In this document: one piece after another, positions 36,609 to 44,058 of the stretch
How the letters are laid out: every line of letters begins with the position of its first letter
Numbering within the stretch: position 1 is the first letter of the stretch
Assembly: GCF_001543325.1 (NCBI RefSeq)
Contig: NZ_CP013355.1
Location: 124,001-188,000 of the forward strand
Direction of reading: 5' to 3'
DNA: 64,000 nt
Origin: Lutibacter profundi
GTDB taxonomy: Bacteria > Bacteroidota > Bacteroidia > Flavobacteriales > Flavobacteriaceae
Notes under the pieces: model-generated
Told to the model about the DNA's origin: nothing
Databases searched by the model: none
What the model saw: only the letters and a program-made list of their open reading frames with translations
Program-made: the position numbers and the translations under genes

Positions 36609-38816
36609 CTATTTGTTTTTAAAAGGTTCAACTAACTCAAGTTTGTTTAAAGTAGTTTTTGTTGTAAAAATGCCATAATTAATAAAGACGTTATTTTTTT
36701 CAATCTTATCAATAGTTCCACATGAGTTGCTACCAATAATACGAACTTTATCTTTTGCTTGAAAAACATAATTGGCTTTATGTTTTGCAATTTTAGTTGC
36801 TTCTATTTTTTTTATTTTTCTAACTTTAACTACTTCAGCTAACACTTCAATTTCAGTAGTTTTTAGTTTCTTTTCAATTTGCCATTTTTTAGCTTTTTCC
36901 TTATTTTTTTGAGGCTTAGTTTTAAGTTTAAGAGGGGTATTTTTTAAATGCTTTGTTTTTTCATTGGCTACCCATTTATTAAAATCTGTAATAAGTTGTT
37001 TTTTATTATTGGTTTGGAAATATTTATGTACAAATTCATGAACTTTTCTTCCTAAAGAAAGCATTTTTTGATTGTTATCATATAATTCTTGAAAATTTTC
37101 TAGTTTCTCTTGAACTTTTTGTTTCTTTTCAATTAAGCTATTGGTTTGTTCTGTAGCTTTAGATTTTATTTTTTCTAAAACTTCTGAAGTTTGCTGCAGT
37201 TTATTCCTTTCTTTTTGAAGTTTTGAGATTGTTTTATCTAATCTAATTTTTTCACCTTGAACTCTTTTTTTTGCTTTGTTAATTAAACTAAATGGAATTC
37301 CATTTTTTTGAGCAACTTCAAAAGTAAAAGAGCTACCCGCTTGCCCAATAAATAATTTATATAATGGTTCCAACGTTTTTTCGTTAAATTGCATATTAGC
37401 ATTGGCAACATTTTCCAATTCACTTGCTAATACTTTTAAATTTGCATAGTGTGTAGTAATTATTCCAAAAGCCCCTTTTGTGTAAAACTCTTCTAAAAAT
37501 ATTTCAGCTAAAGCACCTCCTAATTCAGGGTCGCTTCCCGTTCCAAATTCATCAATTAAAAATAGGGTATTACTATTGCATTTTTGTAAAAAATTACGCA
37601 TATTTTTTAAACGGTAGCTATATGTGCTTAGTTGATTTTCAATAGATTGATTATCTCCAATATCTGTTAATATTTTTTCAAAGAAAAAGGTTTTTGAACG
37701 TTCATGAACAGGTATTAATAAGCCACTTTGAAGCATTACTTGTAGTAATCCAATAGTTTTAAGCGCTATACTTTTACCTCCAGCATTTGGTCCAGAAATA
37801 ACAATAATTTGTTGATTTTTATCAAGTTCAAGTGTTTGTGAAACGGTTTTTTTATTTTGTTCATTATTTTTTACTAATAAAATAGGGTGATATGCATTTT
37901 TTAAAAAAATTCTTTTCTCGGAAGTAATTTTAGGCAAACATCCCTTTATTTTTACGGCATATATTGCCTTTGCAGCTGTAACATCAAGTTTTATTAAGTA
38001 GTTTTGATAGTCTTTTAAATCTGGGGTGTATTGTCTTAATAAATTTGTTAATTCCTTTAAAATTCTGACTATTTCTTGATGTTCTTCATAAATTAAATTT
38101 TGTAATTCTCTACTAAATTGTAAAGTAGTATCTGGTGCAATAAAAACAATACTTCCTGTTTTGGAACTTCCTACTAAGCTACCTTTTATTTTTCTTCGGT
38201 GCATTGCTTGAACCGCTAAAACACGTTGATTGTCAATAACTGATTCCCTAATTTCATCTAAGTAACCTGCATTGCTGTATTGGCTTAGAGCTTTGTTAAA
38301 ACTTCCGCCAATTTTAGAGCGAACCAAATTAATATCTTTTCTCAGTTGTTTTAATAAGGTTGAAGCATTTTCTTGAACTTCTCCAAAAGGAGTAATTATT
38401 TTTTCTATATTTAGTACTATTTGCTTTTGGTATGTTATTTTTTGAGAAGCTTCAAAAAGAAAAGGATGGTATTCTCTAAATTTTTTAAAAAATTGCAGTA
38501 GTTCAAAAATTGTAGTTGAATTATTTAGTATTTTTAAGAAAGAAGTAGGCTCTAGATAACTATTTTCAATAGATAATAAATGTAATTCTTTTTGAATATC
38601 ATCAAAATAATGATTGGGTATTTTAGTGTCGTTTTCAAAGGTTGATAAATATTCATTTACTTCTTCTAATTCTGGCTTTAGTTTTTCAAGAGTTTGAAAA
38701 GGTTTTATTTGTAAAGTTTCAGCTTTACCTAAATTTGAAATACAGAATTCACTTACAGATTGTAAAACGGTATTAAATTCTAAATCAATTAATGTTTTTT
38801 CTGAAATGTTACTCAT
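36609..38816 (-). CDS. mutS2: MutS2-family ATPase lacking an obvious Smr domain
   Basis: From the ATG at 38816 the protein has 735 residues: MutS-type core and clamp, ATPase with Walker A ISGPNAGGKSIALKTIG (near 347), LIDEFGTGSDPELGGAL (Walker B) and TTHYANLKVLA, then a long coiled coil (about 510-610) and a C-terminal KOW-like segment VFQAKDKVRIIGSNSCGTID. MutS2 acts against recombination intermediates and, in Bacillus, in ribosome rescue. The C-terminal Smr nuclease domain of the family is not visible. An upstream ATG at 38846 is rejected because it would overlap the promoter. It is divergent from ung. Confidence 0.92.
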   Translation of the reverse strand: MSNISEKTLIDLEFNTVLQSVSEFCISNLGKAETLQIKPFQTLEKLKPELEEVNEYLSTFENDTKIPNHYFDDIQKELHLLSIENSYLEPTSFLKILNNSTTIFELLQFFKKFREYHPFLFEASQKITYQKQIVLNIEKIITPFGEVQENASTLLKQLRKDINLVRSKIGGSFNKALSQYSNAGYLDEIRESVIDNQRVLAVQAMHRRKIKGSLVGSSKTGSIVFIAPDTTLQFSRELQNLIYEEHQEIVRILKELTNLLRQYTPDLKDYQNYLIKLDVTAAKAIYAVKIKGCLPKITSEKRIFLKNAYHPILLVKNNEQNKKTVSQTLELDKNQQIIVISGPNAGGKSIALKTIGLLQVMLQSGLLIPVHERSKTFFFEKILTDIGDNQSIENQLSTYSYRLKNMRNFLQKCNSNTLFLIDEFGTGSDPELGGALAEIFLEEFYTKGAFGIITTHYANLKVLASELENVANANMQFNEKTLEPLYKLFIGQAGSSFTFEVAQKNGIPFSLINKAKKRVQGEKIRLDKTISKLQKERNKLQQTSEVLEKIKSKATEQTNSLIEKKQKVQEKLENFQELYDNNQKMLSLGRKVHEFVHKYFQTNNKKQLITDFNKWVANEKTKHLKNTPLKLKTKPQKNKEKAKKWQIEKKLKTTEIEVLAEVVKVRKIKKIEATKIAKHKANYVFQAKDKVRIIGSNSCGTIDKIEKNNVFINYGIFTTKTTLNKLELVEPFKNK

Positions 38817-38825
38817 AAAAAATAG

Positions 38826-38833
38826 TACTTTTG
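38826..38833 (+). promoter_or_regulatory. -7 element directed toward ung
   Basis: TACTTTTG matches TAnnTTTG and lies 41 bases before the ung ATG. No good -33 TTG is present upstream. It forms an inverted repeat with the opposing -7 box at 38844-38851. Confidence 0.5.
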
Positions 38834-38843
38834 AAAAGTTAAG

Positions 38844-38872
38844 CAAAAGTATAAATTTAAGACGAATAGCAA
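38844..38872 (-). promoter_or_regulatory. Promoter of mutS2
   Basis: On the minus strand TTG (38872-38870) and TACTTTTG (38851-38844) are separated by 18 bases. The -33 element touches the start region of ung, and the -7 box faces the plus-strand -7 box across ten bases, so the two polymerase sites overlap. Confidence 0.65.
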
Positions 38873-38874
38873 CA

Positions 38875-39540
38875 ATGAAAGTTGAAATAGCTGAAAGTTG
38901 GGTAAAAGTATTACAACCTGAATTTGAAAAACCATATTTTAAACAACTTGCTCAGTTTGTTAAAGATGAATATATAACAAATAATTGCTTTCCTAAAGGA
39001 AATCAAATTTTTGAAGCCTTTAATTTATGCTCTTTTGAGGATTTAAAAGTGGTAATAATTGGTCAGGATCCGTATCACGGTATTGGACAGGCACACGGAC
39101 TTTGCTTTTCTGTTAATGAAGGTGTTGCTCATCCACCATCATTAATTAATATTTTTAAAGAAATTGAGACAGATTTAAATATTCCTTACCCAAAAAGCGG
39201 GAATTTAGAGCGTTGGGCAAAACAAGGGGTACTTTTATTAAATGCCACATTAACTGTGAGAGCTCATAATGCTGGTTCTCATCAAAAAAAAGGCTGGGAA
39301 GAATTTACAGATGCCGTTATTGAAAAAATTTCAGAAGAGAAAAAGAATGTAGTTTTTTTACTTTGGGGAGGTTTTGCTAAAAAGAAAGGATCGAAAATTG
39401 ATAAAAATAAACATCATATTTTAACTTGTGGGCACCCATCACCTTTAAGTGCTAATAGAGGTTATTGGTTTGGTAATAGGCACTTTAGTAAAGTGAATGA
39501 TTATTTAGAAAGAAAAAAAATAGAAAAAATAAAATGGTAG
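38875..39540 (+). CDS. ung: Uracil-DNA glycosylase
   Basis: Ung removes uracil from DNA in base-excision repair. The 221-residue protein from the ATG at 38875 contains the catalytic loop IGQDPYHGIGQAHG (Asp65), the LLNATLTV motif that includes the uracil-recognising Asn, and the HPSPLSANRGYWFG minor-groove loop with the catalytic His near 188. A longer open frame extends upstream to 38806 but would run through the mutS2/ung promoters and add residues foreign to the family. A terminator follows. Confidence 0.96.
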   Translation: MKVEIAESWVKVLQPEFEKPYFKQLAQFVKDEYITNNCFPKGNQIFEAFNLCSFEDLKVVIIGQDPYHGIGQAHGLCFSVNEGVAHPPSLINIFKEIETDLNIPYPKSGNLERWAKQGVLLLNATLTVRAHNAGSHQKKGWEEFTDAVIEKISEEKKNVVFLLWGGFAKKKGSKIDKNKHHILTCGHPSPLSANRGYWFGNRHFSKVNDYLERKKIEKIKW

Positions 39541-39566
39541 TTGTTACACAAGGTTGTACAAAAAAT

Positions 39567-39593
39567 AAAAAAGCACTACTAGAGTGCCTTTTT
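39567..39593. terminator. Terminator after ung
   Basis: GCACT (39573-39577) pairs with AGTGC (39583-39587) around a five-base loop, flanked by an A-run and a T5 tail with one mismatch (a G-T pair on the minus strand). It can serve ung and, in reverse, lipA. Confidence 0.6.
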
Positions 39594-39721
39594 ATCTAAT
39601 TAACTCAAAAAGTTATACAATGAAAACAAAGTTATGCAAGTACTTTGCTGACAGATATATTGCAATTCTTATGCCAAAATTAGGGAGGTGTTGTTAATTA
39701 AAAGTTAAAGTAAAAATAAAT

Positions 39722-40594
39722 CTATATTAAGTGTCTTTGTGCTTTGTAAGAAGAACGTACTAATGCACCACTCTCAACATATTTGAAGCCCATTTTTAAC
39801 CCTAGTTCTTTATATTTATCAAACTGTTCAGGTGTTATGTATTCAATAACTGGTAAATGTTTTTTACTTGGCTGTAAATATTGCCCAATGGTTAAAATAT
39901 CAACTTTAGCATTTGCTAAATCTTGCATAGTTTCAATAACTTCAGTTTCAGTTTCACCCAATCCAAGCATAATACCAGATTTTGTTCTAAGTTGGCCTTT
40001 ATCTTTCATATATTTTAAAACTTCTAAACTACGATCATATTTAGCTTGTATTCTAACTTCTCGTGTTAAGCGCCTAACAGTTTCAAGATTATGAGAAATT
40101 ACTTCGGGAGCAACAGTTAAAATTCTATCAATATTTACTTTATTCCCTTGAAAGTCGGGTATTAATGTTTCAATTGTTATTTTTGGGTTTGCTCTTCTTA
40201 TGGCGTTAATTGTTTCAGTCCAAATTATAGAGCCACCATCTTTTAAATCATCTCTATCTACAGATGTAATAACAGCGTGTTTAATTTTCATTAATTTAAT
40301 TGAACGTGCTACTTTTTCAGGTTCTTCCCAATCTACAGTTTCAGGTCTTCCAGTTTTTACACCGCAAAAACCGCATGAACGTGTGCAAATATTTCCTAAA
40401 ATCATAAAGGTGGCTGTACCTTCAGTCCAGCATTCACCCATATTAGGGCAACTTCCACTAGTACAAATGGTATTTAATTTGTACTTATCTACTAACCCTC
40501 TTAGTTCAGTATATTTTTTACCAACAGGTAATTTTACTCTTAACCATTGGGGCTTTTTAATTTTATTAGGTGATGAAATTATTTTTTCTGACAT
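39722..40594 (-). CDS. lipA: Lipoyl synthase
   Basis: LipA inserts sulfur atoms into octanoylated carrier domains to make lipoate. The 290-residue radical-SAM enzyme has both cluster motifs: CTSGSCPNMGEC (Cys44, 49, 55; auxiliary cluster that donates sulfur) and CTRSCGFC (Cys70, 74, 77; radical-SAM cluster). It also has the family C-terminal ESGALVRSSYKAQRH with the serine ligand of the auxiliary cluster. It is a single gene with its own -7 box; lipB is not in the window. Confidence 0.96.
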   Translation of the reverse strand: MSEKIISSPNKIKKPQWLRVKLPVGKKYTELRGLVDKYKLNTICTSGSCPNMGECWTEGTATFMILGNICTRSCGFCGVKTGRPETVDWEEPEKVARSIKLMKIKHAVITSVDRDDLKDGGSIIWTETINAIRRANPKITIETLIPDFQGNKVNIDRILTVAPEVISHNLETVRRLTREVRIQAKYDRSLEVLKYMKDKGQLRTKSGIMLGLGETETEVIETMQDLANAKVDILTIGQYLQPSKKHLPVIEYITPEQFDKYKELGLKMGFKYVESGALVRSSYKAQRHLI

Positions 40595-40613
40595 TTTTTA
40601 TGAAAATTGACTG

Positions 40614-40621
40614 CAAAAGTA
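40614..40621 (-). promoter_or_regulatory. -7 promoter element of lipA
   Basis: On the minus strand this reads TACTTTTG, 20 bases upstream of the lipA ATG, a perfect TAnnTTTG match; no -33 TTG is clear. Confidence 0.55.
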
Positions 40622-40629
40622 CGAAGAAT

Positions 40630-41859
40630 TTATAAACTAAAGAGGTACCAAATACTAAAGCTAATTAAAAATAGTATGCCAAACCAACTCATGATTTTTA
40701 AAAAAATGGAAGGTCTCCATTTTTTTGGAGTATGTTTTCCTGAAATTAAAATATAGTTTATAATAGCAAAGAAGGGGGCGGTTAAAAATGATAAGATAGT
40801 TGCAATTTTTATAAGCACTCCCATTTCAGACATAAAGAAAACCAATATTGATATGGTTCCAATTGCTAAAAAACTAATCCAAAACCAGTACATGTTTTTG
40901 TAATATTTTTTTGTTAGAAGTTCAAATGTTTTGGTCATTGCCCGTGGAGACGCATCTAAAGTAGTAATGGTAGTGCTAAACATAGTTGTAAATGCAGCTG
41001 CTGCTATAAAAATAGTTGTTTTACTTCCTAAATTTTCAGTATAAAGGCTAATTAGTTGCTTAGAAAATTGTGTTGCGCTTCCGCTAAAAATTTCACCTGA
41101 GTGATTCATTACAATTGCGCCTAAAGAAACAAAACAGATTCCTAAAATTAACGTTGCTACAAAGCCAATATTAAAATCGAAAATAGCCTGTTTTGTGGTA
41201 AATTCATTACTCTTATCTTTTTGTTTCTCTATGGCCCAAAGAGATTGCCAAATAGAAATGTCAAGTGGTGCAGGCATCCAACCTAAAAATGCAATTAAAA
41301 AACCAATTTCAACACTTCCTTTAGGCAAAACTTGCGTAAAATTATAAGTTGAGGGAGTATTATAAGCTGCAATTATTAAAGCAATTATGGTACTTAGTGT
41401 TAATGTTATAATTATAATTTTCATTAAATTATCTAGTAGTTTGTATTTCCCTACAATTAATAATGTAACGCAAATAAGTGTTATTAGAATACTCCAAATA
41501 ATGGGATTTGTAGTGATTCCAAATAAATTAGCAGCCAAACCAGCTGTAACAATAGTAACAGCAGCCTGTATGGTAAACATGGTTGCTATGTTTAGTATAA
41601 AGTAGGTAATAAGTACTCCTTTTCCCAGCCTTTTGTACCCGTCCAACAAGCTTTCACCTGTTGCTGTTGCATATCGAGGGCCAAATTGAAAAAATGGATA
41701 TTTAACAATATGAATTAATACTAAAGCCCAAATTAATCCAAAACCAAAATCAGCTCCAGCTCTTGTAGATTGTACTAAGTGTGAAACGCCAATTGCTGCA
41801 CCAGCAAAAAGTAATCCTGGGCCTAATTTTTTTAACCAGTTTATTCTTGCGATATTCAA
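40630..41859 (-). CDS. Nramp-related transporter lacking the canonical metal site
   Basis: The 409-residue protein has eleven predicted membrane helices and aligns in outline with Nramp metal transporters (KLGPGLLFAGAAIGVSHLVQ at TM1, RYATATGESLLDGYK, GWMPAPLDISIWQ at TM6). In Nramp proteins TM1 carries DPGN and TM6 carries MPH, which bind the metal. Here the TM1 position reads IGVSH and TM6 reads MPAPLD, so the usual ligands are missing and the substrate may not be Mn or Fe. The start overlaps the end of the sigma factor gene by four bases. Confidence 0.8.
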   Translation of the reverse strand: MNIARINWLKKLGPGLLFAGAAIGVSHLVQSTRAGADFGFGLIWALVLIHIVKYPFFQFGPRYATATGESLLDGYKRLGKGVLITYFILNIATMFTIQAAVTIVTAGLAANLFGITTNPIIWSILITLICVTLLIVGKYKLLDNLMKIIIITLTLSTIIALIIAAYNTPSTYNFTQVLPKGSVEIGFLIAFLGWMPAPLDISIWQSLWAIEKQKDKSNEFTTKQAIFDFNIGFVATLILGICFVSLGAIVMNHSGEIFSGSATQFSKQLISLYTENLGSKTTIFIAAAAFTTMFSTTITTLDASPRAMTKTFELLTKKYYKNMYWFWISFLAIGTISILVFFMSEMGVLIKIATILSFLTAPFFAIINYILISGKHTPKKWRPSIFLKIMSWFGILFLISFSIWYLFSL

Positions 41860-42419
41860 TTTTTAGAAGATTTTTTTATTATTTCAGCTAATAAGTTTTT
41901 AGCACGTAATAATTTAACTTTAATGGTATTCATAGGCTCATCTAATGAATTTGCCATTTCTTTATAACTCATTTCTCTAAAATATCGAAGATTTATAACT
42001 TCCTGGTAGTGAGGTTTTAGTAGTTTGATGAAATTTTTTAGTTGTATTAAATTTTGTTCAATAATAAGTTGGTCTTCTGGAGATGGAGTTTCGTCAAATA
42101 TTTTATATGCTTCTGATTCTTTTTTGTTTATTGAAATAGTATCGGTATGTTGCTTTCTTAAATGGTCTAAAAAAATATTTTTCGAAATTGAAATTAGCCA
42201 AGTTTTAAAATTATATTTATCATTATATAAATGAATTTTGTCAAATGCTTTTGAAAAAGTTTTTATAGTAATATCTTCTGCTTCATCTTCATTGTCAGTT
42301 TTAGAAAATTGAAAGCGGTAAACATCACTCCAATAAGTGTTTAGCAAGGTGTTAAAAGCCTTTCTGTCATTTTTCTTGGCTTTTTCAATTAAATTAAGAA
42401 TATCAATATTTTTTTTCAC
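41856..42419 (-). CDS. ECF-type RNA polymerase sigma factor
   Basis: A 187-residue sigma factor with region 2 (VYRFQFSKTDNEDEAEDITI, then FKTWLISISKNIFLDHLRKQ) and region 4 (LKPHYQEVINLRYFREMSYKEMANSLDEPMNTIKVKLLRA) and no region 1 or 3, the ECF plan. No anti-sigma gene follows; instead it overlaps the Nramp-like gene by four bases and the upstream GT2 gene by four. Its regulon cannot be read, though autoregulation of this operon would be a natural first guess. Confidence 0.9.
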   Translation of the reverse strand: MKKNIDILNLIEKAKKNDRKAFNTLLNTYWSDVYRFQFSKTDNEDEAEDITIKTFSKAFDKIHLYNDKYNFKTWLISISKNIFLDHLRKQHTDTISINKKESEAYKIFDETPSPEDQLIIEQNLIQLKNFIKLLKPHYQEVINLRYFREMSYKEMANSLDEPMNTIKVKLLRAKNLLAEIIKKSSKN

Positions 42420-43513
42420 CAGTGTGTGGGCTTTGAAATAAGATTTTTGATAAAGATAAACATTTGTACGAAGATTAAAAATATTTCATAAAACGGTATT
42501 AGTAATATTAAATCTGTTTCATTTAATTTCTTTGCTGAAAAACCTATAATAACGTACAGAAATAGAAATCTTATAAAAATTAAAAAAATAATTATTGGCC
42601 ATTTGTATAAATTCAATAAAAGAATAGTTCCTAAAATCCAGAATAGTATTTGTGAACTATAAAAAAAGGCTAATAAAAATTTGTGAAGTGGTTTGTAATA
42701 AGCGGCAGTTGAAATATGTCTTCTCTTTTGTTGAATCCAACTTTTAAATGTTGTTTTTGGAGATGATTCAGTATAACTGTCTTTTGAATAGCAAATGGTT
42801 GTATTTTTTTTTATAGCAGTTTGATTGATAAATAAATCATCATCACCAGATTTTATTTTTAGATGTTTAGCAAAACCATTAACACTATAAAATAAAGATT
42901 TAGTATAGGCTAAATTACGACCAACACCCATATAGGGAATCCCTATTTTGGAGTAAGAAAAATATTGGATGGCTGTTAAAAGAGTTTCAAACCTTATTAA
43001 TTTATTTAAAATGGATTTTTTAATTTTTTTGTAAGACCCAAATCCAAGTACAATTTTATGTTGGCTGTTAAAATTGCTTGCCATTTCAGTAATCCAATTT
43101 TTGGAAAGAGGTTTGCAATCAGAATCAGAGAATAATAAGTGCTCGTATGAAGCATCTTTAATTCCTTGTGCTAAAGCATTTTTTTTACTTTTCGGTGTAA
43201 TAATATTTATAATTTTAATTGAGACTGAAGCTTCCTCTTTAAATTGCCTCATTATTTTCAAGGTGTTATCACTAGAAGCGTCGTTAATTAAAACCAGCTC
43301 AAACAATGGGTAGTTTTGATTTGTAAAAAAAGGAATATTTTTTTTGAGGTTTTCAGCTTCATTTTTTGCACAAATAAGGACTGAGACGGGTTGGTTAAAA
43401 TAATTTTTGGGTGGTATATTTTTGAACCAAACAAATGAACCAAAAATAAAAATATAGTAAACAAATTGAATACAAATAATTACTATAAAAGCAATAAAAA
43501 TGTATATAATCAT
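42416..43513 (-). CDS. Membrane-bound GT2 glycosyltransferase
   Basis: This 365-residue enzyme has an N-terminal membrane helix, a GT-A domain with SVLICAKNEAENLK, INDASSDNTL (near 77-86), FSDSDCKPLS (DxD near 133) and SGDDDLFIN, then WIQQKRRH, corresponding to the (Q/R)xxRW motif of processive or lipid-acceptor enzymes, and three C-terminal membrane helices. It probably adds a sugar to a membrane lipid or growing polysaccharide; the product is unknown. It begins three bases after a small Cys-rich gene and overlaps the sigma factor gene. Confidence 0.85.
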   Translation of the reverse strand: MIIYIFIAFIVIICIQFVYYIFIFGSFVWFKNIPPKNYFNQPVSVLICAKNEAENLKKNIPFFTNQNYPLFELVLINDASSDNTLKIMRQFKEEASVSIKIINIITPKSKKNALAQGIKDASYEHLLFSDSDCKPLSKNWITEMASNFNSQHKIVLGFGSYKKIKKSILNKLIRFETLLTAIQYFSYSKIGIPYMGVGRNLAYTKSLFYSVNGFAKHLKIKSGDDDLFINQTAIKKNTTICYSKDSYTESSPKTTFKSWIQQKRRHISTAAYYKPLHKFLLAFFYSSQILFWILGTILLLNLYKWPIIIFLIFIRFLFLYVIIGFSAKKLNETDLILLIPFYEIFLIFVQMFIFIKNLISKPTHW

Positions 43514-43516
43514 TTT

Positions 43517-43702
43517 TTATTTATTTTCACATTGGTCAGGTAATTTACCACAATAACCGCATGCTTCACCATTTTTGTTTAAGTGAGGATTTTGACTTGC
43601 ACAAGTTCCAGCAAATTTACCATCTTTTTTTGCCCAAAGTTTAATTGATAGGCCTGCAATTCCGAGTCCTAGTAACGCTAATGTAATTAATAAAAGTTTC
43701 AT
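43517..43702 (-). CDS. Small membrane/secreted Cys-rich protein
   Basis: Sixty-one residues: an N-terminal hydrophobic helix (1-20) and a short tail with CASQNPHLNKNGEACGYCGK and a last Cys in PDQCENK. Four closely set cysteines outside the membrane suggest a disulfide knot or metal knuckle. Similar short proteins are common in Flavobacteriaceae, but I know no function. A TATATTTG -7 box on the minus strand (43722-43729) would drive this gene and the GT2-sigma-Nramp-like genes behind it. Confidence 0.7.
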   Translation of the reverse strand: MKLLLITLALLGLGIAGLSIKLWAKKDGKFAGTCASQNPHLNKNGEACGYCGKLPDQCENK

Positions 43703-44058
43703 AAGTAATAAATTTATAGTGCAAATATAATTAATTCTAACTGGAAGAATGTGTAAAATTTAGTACTAAATCACCAAAATTATTTAATTATTAAATACAT
43801 ATTGAATTGTTCTTAAAAATAGATTATTCACACTTAAAATGTTAATTGTTAATAAGTTTACTTATTATTTAAATAAAAAAATGATATATTGCCAATCAAT
43901 TAATATTTTAAACCTTTTCTTAAAATACCTTTGTTTTAAATACCAACTAAAGCTTTAAGAATTATAAATTGATTGAATTAATAAATATTAATTGATTATT
44001 ACTAACAAAAAAGACTCGTCATTTCGGCGAGTCTTTTACTGTTTTAAAAGTAGGTTCG
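43703..44058. other. 356-base intergenic region
   Basis: Very AT-rich. It holds a minus-strand -7 box for the small Cys-rich gene at its left edge and a terminator (44009-44037) at its right edge. Between them I see no RNA gene, repeat or convincing reading frame. Confidence 0.6.
44009..44037 (-). terminator. Terminator after the EF-G-like gene
   Basis: A ten-base stem (44009-44018 with 44028-44037, containing GACTCG/CGAGTC) encloses a nine-base loop and is followed on the minus strand by a T-run, 22 bases after the stop codon. Confidence 0.8.

Noticed and set aside
38806-38874. N-terminal extension of Ung from an upstream ATG
   Set aside because: It would cross both divergent promoters and the mutS2 start, and the added residues do not resemble Ung.
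39620-39697. 25-codon ATG frame between ung and lipA
   Set aside because: It is short, has no recognisable family and no promoter; chance is sufficient in an AT-rich gap. Ribosome profiling could revive it.
43839-43958. 39-codon ATG frame in the gap before the EF-G-like gene
   Set aside because: Composition is that of random AT-rich DNA (Leu, Asn, Lys, Tyr) and no promoter or family signal is present.
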